A stretch of DNA of 20,129 nucleotides from Gnetum montanum (taxonomy: Eukaryota; Streptophyta; Gnetopsida; Gnetales; Gnetaceae): NCBI GenBank assembly GCA_015680685.1, contig MNCI01029170.1, positions 16,555-36,683 on the forward strand. The letters are read 5' to 3'. This document shows positions 1-7,943 of the stretch, piece by piece (within the stretch, counting starts at the first letter, position 1; every line of letters starts with the position of its first letter). Position numbers and translations under genes: made by a program. The notes below the pieces were generated by a model, which saw only the letters and a list, made by a program, of their open reading frames with translations, was not told where the DNA came from and searched no databases.

Positions 1-354
1 AGAAAAACCTTCCAGCGAGCCATGACTTACATCTTTAGTGACTACATTTTAGAAACATTGAACGACTATGTGGATGATATAGTGATGAAATCTAAAGAAG
101 CCTCTAATCATCCCAACGATCTAGGTGTAGTCCTCAAGTGTTGTCAAATCTACAATTTATGCCTCAATCCTAAAAAGTGTGTCTTCGGGGTGAGAACTGG
201 ATGCATGTTAGGGTTTGTAGTATCAAAGGTTGGAATATGAGCGGACTCTAACAAAGTCAAGGCCATTATTAACCTGGAACCACCTACAAACCTTAAGAAA
301 TTGCACGGGCTACAAGGTAGAGTATAGTTCATGAGAAGTTTTATAGCAAGGTTG
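1..354 (+). pseudogene. Reverse transcriptase C-terminal part (element A)
   Basis: Frame 1 reads FQRAMTYIF, then the catalytic YVDDIV at 67-84, then a conserved LNPKKCVFGV segment at about 163-192. This is the palm/thumb part of a Ty3 reverse transcriptase, which copies element RNA into DNA inside virus-like particles. The frame continues past TGA at 238 and TAG at 325 into the connection to RNase H. Both stops are one C-to-T change from CGA and CAG, and the sister copy in element B is open at equivalent places. The N-terminal RT motifs lie before the window. Family assignment is secure; the copy is non-functional. Confidence 0.9.
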
Positions 355-740
355 ACTAACAAGTTACACCCCATGCAACATCTACTGAAGAAAGGGGTTA
401 ACTTTGAATGGAAACCACGGTGCCAACAAGCCTTTGATGATTTGAAGAAATACCTCTTACACCTCCTAACTACTTACCCACCACAGAGGGACAATCCTTT
501 CTTCATCTACCTTGCCACCTCAGACACATGTATTGCAACACTATTATGTCAAAAACGGGATGACGATTCTGAGATACCAGTGTACTACCTAAGTTATGCA
601 CTGATAGCATATGAGGCGAAATACAATGAGGTGGAGAGAAACTGCCTTGCTTAGTGTTTACATTGAATAAATGGAGACACTATCTTTTTCGTAATGAGAT
701 TAACATTATTTGCAAGAGCAACATACTCAACTGCGGAATT
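355..740 (+). pseudogene. Ty3-type RNase H domain (element A)
   Basis: Continues the same frame as RT. It opens with a conserved linker (MQHLLKKG, F-x-W, QQAFDDLK) followed by the RNase H core: FIYLATSD carrying an acidic residue, then VYYLSYAL and Y-N-E-V-E-R around 622-645. RNase H removes the RNA strand during reverse transcription. Stops occur at 652 (TAG) and 664 (TGA), beyond which the frame goes on with FDLHYV, the usual end of this domain. The same arrangement is present in element B on the other strand. Inactivated by stops; identification by motif order is firm. Confidence 0.88.
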
Positions 741-889
741 CGATTTGCATTATGTGAGCCAGTCGTCGATGAAAGGTCAAGCCATAGCAACGCAACTTAT
801 GATCTCACCTGTCAATGATCAGCCAATCATAGACCCCGAATTCCCAGATGAGCATGTTCGCACTATCAACACCGTCCCATCACATCTTG

Positions 890-1290
890 AAGCTACTTTA
901 CATTTCGACGGAACCTCAACCACATGAGGTGGTAGTGCAGCTACTGTCATCATGTTCCCCTATGGGGAAATGTATCCTTTAGCTTATCATTTTGTGTTCC
1001 CTTAGACAAAAAACATGGTAGAGTACTAGGGATTATGTAGGGGCCTCTTAGCAGCTCAAGCATTAAGCATAAAACACCTGGCGATTTGCGGAGATTCACA
1101 ACAAGTTGTGAATCAAATCACTAAGGTCTATGCCTGCAAAGCTACACACTTGCAACCCTACTGTGACCCAGGAAAAAATTTGCTCAAACAGTTTGCAACT
1201 ATGAACATGCAACACATGCCACATAATGAAAACATCGTAGCAGATGCCTTAGCCACCCTAGCGTTAAATATTCTATCACACGTGTTCCAA
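890..1290 (+). pseudogene. Second RNase H domain (Tat-type, element A)
   Basis: A second RNase H fold follows the first, which is diagnostic of the Tat/Ogre group. Four acidic catalytic positions are visible in frame 1: D in LHFDG (about 904-912), E in V-E-Y (1021-1023), D in C-G-D-S (about 1090-1104), and D in A-D-A-L-A (about 1240-1254), preceded by the QHMPHNEN segment typical of RNase H1-like enzymes. Stops at 925 (TGA), 1003 (TAG) and 1027 (TAG) interrupt it. All catalytic codons remain although the frame is broken. The equivalent domain in element B has lost two of them. Confidence 0.85.
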
Positions 1291-1554
1291 AATTTGCCAA
1301 CCTCGATTACCAAGTGTACTAAGCCTATCACTCAGGTGGGACATGTAGCCTCTGTTAGTGCTACAAATACCCAGGAGTGGTACACCAACATTAAAGCCTA
1401 CCTGCAACATGACGAGCCCCCAAGTGGATTGACATCTACCCAAAGAGATGTGATTCGTAAGCGTTCTTGGCAATATGTGATCATGGGAGACAACATCCTA
1501 TGTAAATGTTCCTATGATGGGATATTGCTGGCATGCGTAAATGAGGAGCAAGTG
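1291..1554 (+). pseudogene. RNase H-integrase linker (element A)
   Basis: An open stretch of frame 1 links the second RNase H to the integrase zinc finger. It includes QEWYTNIKAYL and DVIRKRSWQYVIMGDNILCK, a pattern common just upstream of Ty3 integrases. It ends in Y-D-G-I-L-L-A-C-V and then EEQV before the TAG at 1555. It has no catalytic role of its own in the family. The reading frame is kept without any indel, and element B shows a shorter recognisable counterpart (AKEWYDDIKCTL near 7985-8020). Confidence 0.75.
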
Positions 1555-2618
1555 TAGAAAGTGGTTAATGAAGTACACGAGGGACTGTGTGGTGGACAGA
1601 TAGTACCTAGGGCTATGGTTGCAAAGATGAGACGTCTAGGATACTGTTGGCCTCACATGGAGCATGATTGCCTGGCCAAAGTCAAAACGTGTTATATGTG
1701 CCAATGATATGCAAATCTCATACATGTTTCACCTATAGAGCTACATCTAACGTAGATTATGTGGCCTTTCCAGTGATGGGGACTAGACCTCATAGGACCT
1801 GTCATGCCTAAGTCCTTTGTAGGACATGGCTTCACCATCATCGCCACTGAGTATTTTACTAAGTGGGTTGAGGCTGTTTCACTGAGGAAGACTACATCTC
1901 AACAGATTTTCCACTTCATCTTGAACAACATTATGACAAGATTTGGGCTTCCCATGACTATTGTGATCGACAACAGGCCATAATTCAGTAGTACAGAAAC
2001 TTGAACCTTCTGCATCAATATTGGCATCAGACAATCATTCTTCTCACCATAATACCTATAGGTGAATGGACAAGTAGAGGCTACAAATAAGTCCATCATC
2101 AGCTTGCTGAAAAAAATGCTTAGCAACAGCAAGAGGCGATGACATGAGCAAATTCTCTATGTGCTGTGGTTTTATAGTACGACATGCAGGACTACGATAG
2201 GTAAGACACCTTATAGTTTTATTTATGGATTTGAAGCAGTGTTACCTCTTGAGCTGCAGGTGCCATCACTCCGGATGATCCTATCAGATGTCGTGAGCGA
2301 AGCCCAAAACAACGAGTCAAGGATCATCAACCTTGACTCAATAGAGGAGGAGTGTGCACAAACACTTGGTTGCATAGAGCATTATTAGAACAAGAAACGG
2401 AAAAAACATCATGCAAATCCACATCAATGGCCAATACAGAAGGGAGACCTCATTCTCAAGGCTACCCGTGAGCATATGAAAAATTCTCAACAAACTGAGA
2501 AGGTCCATACATGGTCACAAAAGTATTTTGGAACAAGTCCTTCAAGTTGGCAGACATGGACGGTAACGAGTTTGCAAATCCTGTGAATCACTCGTATCTT
2601 AAGTTGTATTACATCTAA
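1555..2618 (+). pseudogene. Integrase (element A)
   Basis: Integrase inserts element cDNA into chromosomes. The N-terminal HHCC finger is partly kept: H at 1576, Q instead of the second H at 1597, then C at 1690 and C at 1699. The core triad is complete at the codon level: D at 1786 (WGLD), D at 1969 (VIDN) and E at 2077 (VEATNK). This gives a D-D spacing of 61 residues and exactly 35 residues between the second D and E. The C-terminal part has KGDLILKA, and after a frameshift near 2476-2485 the DMDGNEFANPVN tail ending LYYI with stop at 2616-2618. Stops lie at 1555, 1705, 1753, 1774, 1981, 2002, 2050, 2059, 2140 and 2386. No chromodomain is seen. Confidence 0.9.
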
Positions 2619-2640
2619 AGCATGAACACAGTAAGCTCAT

Positions 2641-3040
2641 CCGCTACGATGTAAAACTAGCAAACAAATGTTTGCTACGACATAAAACTAGAAAAAGCTT
2701 CAACAACGTCTGCTACGATGTAAAACTAGTAAAGCACATCTACTATGATGTAAAAATGCCACAGACAGTCTGCTATGACTATAAACTGGCATAGACAGTT
2801 CGCTACGACTATAAACTAGCACGTACGGTCTGCTAGGACCTTAAACTAGCACAACGACCATCCACTATGATGTTAAACTAGCACACAGTAGTCTGCTAAG
2901 ACCTTAAAATAGCACAACGACTATCTGCTATGATGTTAAATTGGCACATACAATCTGCTAGGACCTTAAACTAGTACAATGGTTTCCTAGGACCTTAAAC
3001 TAGCACATTATGGTCTACTAGGACCTTAAATTGGGTTTTT
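2641..3040 (+). repeat. ~31-bp tandem array after pol (element A), 13 units
   Basis: Thirteen diverged units share the core CTGCTAGGACCTTAAACTAG. The GCTA/ACTA/CCTA anchor occurs at 2643, 2674, 2712, 2742, 2772, 2802, 2832, 2864, 2895, 2927, 2957, 2986 and 3017, giving periods of 29-38 bp, mostly 30-32. Left units read CTACGATGTAAAACTAG and right units CTAGGACCTTAAACTAG, so there are at least two subtypes. The array starts 22 bp after the integrase stop. The same core recurs in element B. Confidence 0.88.
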
Positions 3041-3736
3041 GGCATGTGCCCAGCATGCATCTACACCAGTACGCAACAAGTAAGCATGCAAAGTGCTGAC
3101 ACAGGATGGGACGTTGCAGTTCCAGAATGTAGTTCACAACACCAAGAAAACACCCTCTGGAACATATGTAGCACCATTTCTCTTGCCATCTTGATGATCC
3201 TCTGGAGATGTTGTATGAAATCTTGCTGACCCTTTGGACCTACTACCGCCACAACCTATCACCCTGGCAGTAGCTTCCCTGGTCAGCGCCTGCTGCTGGA
3301 GTACCAGCAGTATTGTGGCCTAGCCAAAATATTGCTAACCTCCATCCCATGCCAGCATTTGAGCTCAAGAGACGTTTAGCTATGGGGTAGCTAATCTCAT
3401 GGCTAAACTGAGAATGCTTGCATTGGACAGGGATTCCTGAGCATCCACATTCACAGCAACTCCTAGCCTCTTCGATCTTAGCTCCTCCACGTTAATGTTG
3501 CCAAGGCCATTGTTGGCCTTCCTAGTTTGGACACTACATGCCTCAACAACAATATCAGTTGCTCCAGTAGCATCCATAGAAAGAAATTTTCCTTTGTTTT
3601 GCATCATGGTTGTTTCTTCTGGTTTGCTCTCTGTTGTGTTTGCAAGGTGCGTACTAGAGGGGCATCAGTCAGAGGTGCATTTCACCATGGCAGCAGATGC
3701 TATAGTGTTACAAGGTGCTTGTCTTGATTAGCGTGG
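3041..3736 (-). other. Non-array spacer with possible coding remnants
   Basis: No recognised domain. The - strand holds two short open stretches (3607-3380 and 3252-3061) in different frames that could be further pieces of the debris at 3737-4231, but neither has a motif I can name. Composition is less AT-rich than the surroundings (for example CACCCTGGCAG and CTGCTGCTGGAG), and several CpG are kept. The + strand shows no extended coding. Confidence 0.4.
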
Positions 3737-4231
3737 CTACTTCAGAGTGCACATTCTGTCCTTCCCCTTAAACCCCTTTACCTTATCTCTTACACTTGCA
3801 ACCCATTCTCTCACCTCTTTTACAAGTTTTTCCCGATACCTGTCAAGCTCTCCTATGTGCTCAACCACAAAGTCCATGACACGTGTAAGATAGCTTGCTA
3901 CATGGGAAGCATTTGTAGGCAGGTTAGAGCCCCATGTGGATGCAACATATCTCATCCTAGGAAAGAAACACTTGTCCTACAAAAAGGTTTGCAAATGTAA
4001 AAAGGAAAAATAGTAAGAGAAAAGAATAAGAGAGAAAAAGCTCACATGAAAAAAAGAAAAAGAAAAAAATGGAGACGTGCCTAAAACAAATGGAACGTGA
4101 GCTATTTCACAATCATCCTCTCTAAACATTTCAACGAGGGGTCGAAGGTCAGCAAAAGAAAAGATGACCATGCAAAAAACTCCCTCACAAGCACTTCGAT
4201 GAGGGATTCTACTAAGTCTCATCTTTACCAT
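3737..4231 (-). pseudogene. Two-exon gene-like fragment, unknown product
   Basis: On the - strand a pyrimidine-rich run ends in TTTTTGTAG at 3977. From exactly the next base (3976) an 80-codon frame runs without a stop to TAG at 3739-3737. It starts DKCFFPRMRYVASTWGSN and is followed by a charged, probably helical segment (ELDRYREKLVKEVREWVASV). Upstream, an open segment from 4231 encodes FADLRPLVEMFREDDCEIAH. A donor-like GTGAGC begins at 4045 (69-bp intron, short for plants). It lies antisense within the 3' non-coding part of element A. I do not recognise the protein; it may be a captured host fragment or an element-borne antisense ORF. Confidence 0.35.
3998..4075 (+). other. Purine-rich tract (possible polypurine tract or antisense intron)
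   Basis: About 75 bases are almost entirely A and G on the + strand, ending AAAAAGAAAAAGAAAAAAAT then GG. In a + strand LTR element a polypurine tract lies directly before the 3' LTR and primes second-strand synthesis. Here it also coincides with the pyrimidine tract of the candidate - strand intron, so the two readings compete. It is much longer than a usual PPT. Confidence 0.4.
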
Positions 4232-4712
4232 TTTCCTGAACCTCCTTTCTCCTTGTGTATTCCTCCTTGCTTAGCCCTTACCTCTCTCCCACATAACCAA
4301 TGCAACACTCTCAAGCATAGCTAAGTGACATCTTGGCGATCACCGAGAAACAATGTTAGCATTTTGTCTCCTATGGTGTTTCGTATTCTTTGTCGACGTC
4401 TCTTTGTTCCATCCTCTAGACGTCAACAAAGAGGGGCCAATGAAACACTCTAAATTTTCAAGGCATTCTTGCTTCATCAAGTCCTTGGAATTTAGGCATC
4501 ATCATGTCACTTCCACAAGAAATGGATGCTCTGAGTTTAGACTGTCTAGTTCGAAAACTTTTCTACTTCTAGTGTTGACAGGCCTAACGAAGTCTCTGGC
4601 CTACCCACCTAGGTAGTTCATCCAGCTAACAGTCTACTCAGAAGCGATGCATGGGGTTGTCGACAATGCTCAGGCTACCCAAAATAGTTCAGCAACTTTT
4701 CTAGTTAAGAAG
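4232..4712. other. Non-coding stretch, no gene recognised
   Basis: Short open frames occur on both strands, but none shows a family motif or convincing splice context. It contains the imperfect inverted pair GTCGACGTCTC / GACGTC near 4393-4425. TGTTAGC at 4354 could be a C-to-T-decayed LTR start, but this heptamer also occurs elsewhere nearby, so I do not call a boundary. Confidence 0.4.
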
Positions 4713-5350
4713 TTTGCTACGCTATGTAGCATAGCAAACCTCATAAGACAATTGTAGGATGAAGTGCTATGCTATGCTACACTACATAGCATAGCACAGT
4801 GTAGCAAAAGCAAGACAGGAAGGCCTAGCTTACTTAACGATTTCAACTACACTTAGCAAGCACCTTTGGCCTTTCAAAACCAGTTGCTTCAGTTAGCTTC
4901 AAGTCCTTTAGCAAAACTCCTTTCACTAGAAAAGTAGCAGATTAAGTAATAGAGTAGGCTATGGTGGCTGCTATGCTATGCTATGCTATGTAGCATAGCA
5001 CAGTGTAGCAATGATGCAAGAATGATGAAAGGCATTTCAGAATGCAAGATCAGCAAGTTCGCAAGCTTCATGTCATAGAGAGAAAAGGTTGCAAATTTTC
5101 AACATGATCTTCAAACAAACATTTGCAATGCGAATCATAGTTAAGTCCAGCTGCTATGCTATGCTACGCTACGTAGTGTAGCATAGCATGGCAAACATGC
5201 AGAACCAGCTAATACATTTCAAAGGCTTCCAGCACATGCAATTAACTCCAACATAAACTTCTTCTTCGAACTAGTGGCTATGCTATGCTATGCTACATAG
5301 CATAGCAGGCAGCTATGCTATGCCAAACATGCTACACTTCATAGCGTAGC
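4713..5350. repeat. Cluster of six GCTATGCTA-type palindromes (probable U3 of LTR)
   Basis: Six hairpin-forming repeats are built from TGCTATGCTA / TAGCATAGCA. (1) 4713-4738, 12-bp arms around TG, one mismatch. (2) 4764-4776 with 4785-4797, perfect 13-bp arms GTGCTATGCTATG, 8-nt loop. (3) 4979-4988 with 4991-5000, perfect 10-bp arms. (4) 5156-5172 with 5173-5189, 17-bp arms without loop, one mismatch. (5) 5281-5292 with 5296-5307, perfect 12-bp arms, 3-nt loop. (6) 5312-5322 with 5340-5350, 11-bp arms, one mismatch. Extra half-units such as CAGTGTAGCA and GGCTATGCTAC lie between. They sit 200-850 bp upstream of the TATA box at 5570. Confidence 0.85.
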
Positions 5351-5483
5351 ACAGCATAGGAAGTGGCTATGCTACATCAGTGCACTTCATTCCTTGTTTT
5401 CATCATTAGCACACTTGATCCTAGCACCTCCAATTTTGACAGCATGATTGTAGTGTGGTAGGCTCATCAATCAATTAGTTTTG

Positions 5484-5506
5484 CATGTCCATGCAGCATG
5501 GACATG
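5484..5506. repeat. Perfect 10-bp palindrome upstream of TATA
   Basis: Arms CATGTCCATG (5484-5493) and CATGGACATG (5497-5506) flank a 3-nt loop CAG, 64 bp before the TATA box. The sequence is unlike the GCTATGCTA palindromes. The position fits a protein-binding site in an LTR promoter, but this is inference. Confidence 0.7.
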
Positions 5507-5569
5507 TCAACACCTTGTGGGTCCAGGACATGTGGTGTCCAAATCGCATCTTTCGCATGCTCCTAGCCC

Positions 5570-5577
5570 TATAAATA
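5570..5577 (+). promoter_or_regulatory. TATA box of candidate LTR promoter
   Basis: TATAAATA in the context CCCTATAAATACCCC is a near-ideal plant TATA box with GC-rich shoulders. A start site would be expected near 5600 (ACACTCAAAG). It is followed by an AT-rich leader with a GTGAGTTA donor-like site at about 5705. Together with the upstream palindromes and the LTR-like end at 6202, this points to U3-R-U5 in + orientation. Confidence 0.6.
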
Positions 5578-6206
5578 CCCCAACGAGAAACACTCAAAGG
5601 GTTGGCAAAATTCGTAAGTTGGTAAATTTGGCAAATTTAGGCAAAAAAAAACTATGGTTGGAAAATTTGAGAAGCATTGACAATCTTGAGCATTGTTAAC
5701 ATTGGTGAGTTAATGAAAATCAAATAGTTAGCATTCTTATTTGGCATTCTGTTAGCTCCCTTCAATTGCCTTTGTAGAATTTTACATTGTTAGCTTGTGA
5801 ATCCGTGTTCAAGCTTATAGTTGGCTTGCTTTGAATGTCTTTGGCTACTTTTGGAATCTCTGTGCTTCCTAGTGTCACGCAAACAATTGTATCCACCTTG
5901 ACAAAGTAAAGTCATAATCTTGAAGTGGTGCATTTCTTAACTCTATCTTACTTCATTCTCTTTCTTATCATCGCATTTTGCATCATTTTCATTTCCTCGC
6001 ATATAATAATTAATATTTTACGTTATAAAAATTATTCTCAAATTACACATTTGCAAAAATTTTAGTGACATTGATTAAGTGCTTGTCTGATCGACTAGAC
6101 CATTCAGACACCCTTTTTCCATTTTATCCAGCACGACCCTCACGTGGATCTGGGGTTAAGACTGTCCGACCGACGACCTCTCGGTGTTTCTAGACGCTGA
6201 TATTTT

Positions 6207-6224
6207 TGGTCACTACAAGGGCCT
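6207..6224 (+). other. Primer-binding-site-like sequence
   Basis: TGGTCACTACAAGGGCCT follows the candidate LTR end after TTTT. tRNA primer sites in plant LTR elements start with TGG, and this could be a decayed TGGCGAC-type site, as used with arginine tRNA in some Tat elements. A PBS should follow a 5' LTR, which conflicts with reading the LTR as A's 3' copy. Weak call. Confidence 0.25.
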
Positions 6225-6469
6225 CACCCTATAAAAATAACTCTGAGAAGATAAGAAAACCACATAAGACCTAAATGCAAATTAACTACATGTAACAGAA
6301 TGCAGAAGGCCACATGAGTGACATAGGTTGCATGTGCTCTATTATAGAACTATAGTGTGCTTGCTCATTTGTTGTAGAAGGAGAGTTATAGTATGCTCGA
6401 TTTCTTACTTGTAGAAGGATGGAAAAAGTTATTAACAACTAATTGCAAACCAAATTTAATATCTTGGTA
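6225..6469. other. Spacer between LTR-like end and element B array
   Basis: AT-rich and CpG-poor (one CpG), without coding potential. In element B orientation (-) it would be 3' untranslated sequence after the array. No polypurine tract or second LTR for element B is recognisable, so B's 3' terminus was probably lost or displaced by element A. Confidence 0.4.
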
Positions 6470-6740
6470 GACCATGGCTTTACTAGTTCAAGGTCCTAGT
6501 AGACTATGTTATGCTAGTTTATAATCCTAGTAGACTGCTTTGTGCTAATTTAACATCTTAGTGGACGTGCTATGCCACTTTAGAGTCATGATAGACTACT
6601 AGTATAGAGTAATGGTGGACTAATAGTCTAAAGTATTAGCAAATAAATTGTACTAGTTTAACATCATGACCTAAGGATGAGCTATGCTAGTTTATAGTCA
6701 TAGTAGACCTCTATGCCAATTTAACGTCAAAGTAGATGAA
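6470..6740 (-). repeat. ~30-bp tandem array after pol (element B), about 9 units
   Basis: On the - strand the units follow TCTACTAGGACCTTAAACTAG and match the element A array. On the + strand they appear as CTAGTTCAAGGTCCTAGTAGAC and variants. The array begins about 37 bp after the integrase stop, the same place as in element A. Units are more diverged than in A, as expected for an older copy. Confidence 0.8.
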
Positions 6741-6776
6741 TGCTTACCTTGATTCATTCATATGCAGTGTTACATG

Positions 6777-7870
6777 CTAGATGTAGTATGGCTTCAAGTG
6801 CAAATGGTTTACTAGATTGGCAAGCTCATTTCCATCATGATCAACAAGCTTGAATGCCCCATTATCATAGGCCTTAGTGACTAGGAAAGGCTCTTACTAG
6901 TTGGTTGTGAATTTTTCCTTGGGTTCGCAAACAACCTTGAGGACTAGGTTCCCTTTCTTAATCAAGTGTTGATATTGGCTATGATGATGCTTTTGTCATT
7001 ACTTTTCTTGATATCATTCAATGCAATAAAATGTACATAATCACTCTTTCTCTATTGAGTCAAGGTCTACGGTTCTCAACTCATTATTTTGACCTTTGTC
7101 AATGAAGTCTGAGAGGATTACACGAAGCAAAAGAACCTACAATTCAAGTGGAAAAACCACTTCAAATTTGTAGAAAAGGCTATAAGGCATCATACTTGTT
7201 TCCATTTGATGCATCATGTGGTAAGTCCAAAGTGCATAAACTAGTTGCTCATGCCATCATCATTTTCTATTGCTTAGCATCTTCTTGATGAGGTTGATGA
7301 TAACCTTGTTGGTGGCCTCCACTTGGCTATTTGCTGAAGGGTATTATGACAATGAAAAGGAGTGCTTGATGCCAAAGTGCTCACAAAAGGCTTTGGTTTT
7401 GATGCTACTAAACTATAGTCCATTTTCCATCACTATGGTCATGGGCAAGTTGAAAAAGATCACTATGTTGTCTAACATGGACTTGCAAACTTGTTGCAAT
7501 GTCATCTTCCTAAGGTAAATTACTTTAACCCACTTGGTGAAATATTTTTTTGCAGTTATTATGAAGCCATGTCCTATGAAGAACTTAAGTGTTATGGATT
7601 CGATGATGTCCAGGCCCCAGTGTTGAAATGGCCATGTGATTTGCATTATATGCAATTCAATTGGTGGCATGTGCATTAAATTGCTATGCCACTAGCAAGT
7701 GTTGCACATATAAACTTTCTAGATGCAACTACTCTCTATGTAAGGCCAATAGTAGCCTAGTCATCTAATTTTTGCTACCATTTCCCTAGGTGCTATGTGA
7801 CCTTCACATAATGATTATTTTTGCTTAATTTTCGCTTACACAGGTTAGTAGTATGCCATCATAGGATTTG
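6777..7870 (-). pseudogene. Integrase (element B)
   Basis: In one - frame (shared with 8666-7944) it has the finger segment CEGHIAPREMVAK (second H kept), LGYYWP, and a CNTC pair at about 7700-7711, then WPFQHWGLD with the first catalytic D. The second catalytic position reads IVMEN instead of a D (about 7425-7435), and the third is kept as VEATNK (about 7300). The tail ends KLVDHDGNELANLVNH and PYYI with stop at 6779-6777, matching element A's end. The D-to-E change alone would be expected to abolish strand transfer, and many stops interrupt the frame. It is also clear of A-type frameshifts in its tail. Confidence 0.88.
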
Positions 7871-7943
7871 CAACATAACATGTTATTGCCTACAATGACA
7901 TACTACGACAAACATTTGCATGTTGTGTCCTTTTAAGCAATAG

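Larger units (their letters stand above)
4713..6202 (+). mobile_element. Probable LTR in + orientation (5' boundary unresolved)
   Basis: The region runs from a palindrome-rich U3-like part through the TATA box to a U5-like tail with an AT-rich segment (6000-6045) and a CpG-rich end (6080-6200, including CCGACCGACGACC). The last bases GACGCTGATA would match an LTR end in CA if the final CA had decayed to TA. It lies downstream of element A's pol and array in the same orientation, so it best fits A's 3' LTR. No second LTR is available in the window for comparison, and the left edge could lie anywhere from about 4075 to 4713. Confidence 0.5.
1..6206 (+). mobile_element. Ty3/gypsy Tat-lineage LTR retrotransposon A (5'-truncated by the window, decayed)
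   Basis: The sequence shows RT C-terminus, RNase H, a second RNase H and integrase in order on the + strand, then a family-specific tandem array, a purine-rich tract, a palindrome-rich U3-like region, a TATA box and a probable LTR end near 6202. The order RT-RNH-second RNH-INT is known for the Tat/Ogre branch of plant Ty3 elements. gag, protease, the RT N-terminus and any 5' LTR lie outside the window. CpG remains fairly frequent over the whole block and drops just after 6205, so I infer that 1-6205 is one insertion younger than its right-hand neighbour. The right boundary is inferred, with no target duplication seen. Confidence 0.7.

Noticed and set aside
1899-2132. Open stretch on the - strand
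   Set aside because: Complement of the element A integrase core; it mirrors the + shadow at 7270-7518 in element B, which confirms both are shadows of homologous DNA.
2641-3040. CRISPR-like array
   Set aside because: Units are contiguous and diverged along their whole length, without constant repeats separated by unique spacers, and the context is a plant retrotransposon.
4713-5350. Palindromes as MITE terminal inverted repeats
   Set aside because: The arms are adjacent or separated by 2-17 nt, not by a transposon-sized interior, and no target duplications are seen.
7270-7679. Open stretches on the + strand
   Set aside because: Complement of the element B integrase core (WGLD, VEATNK).
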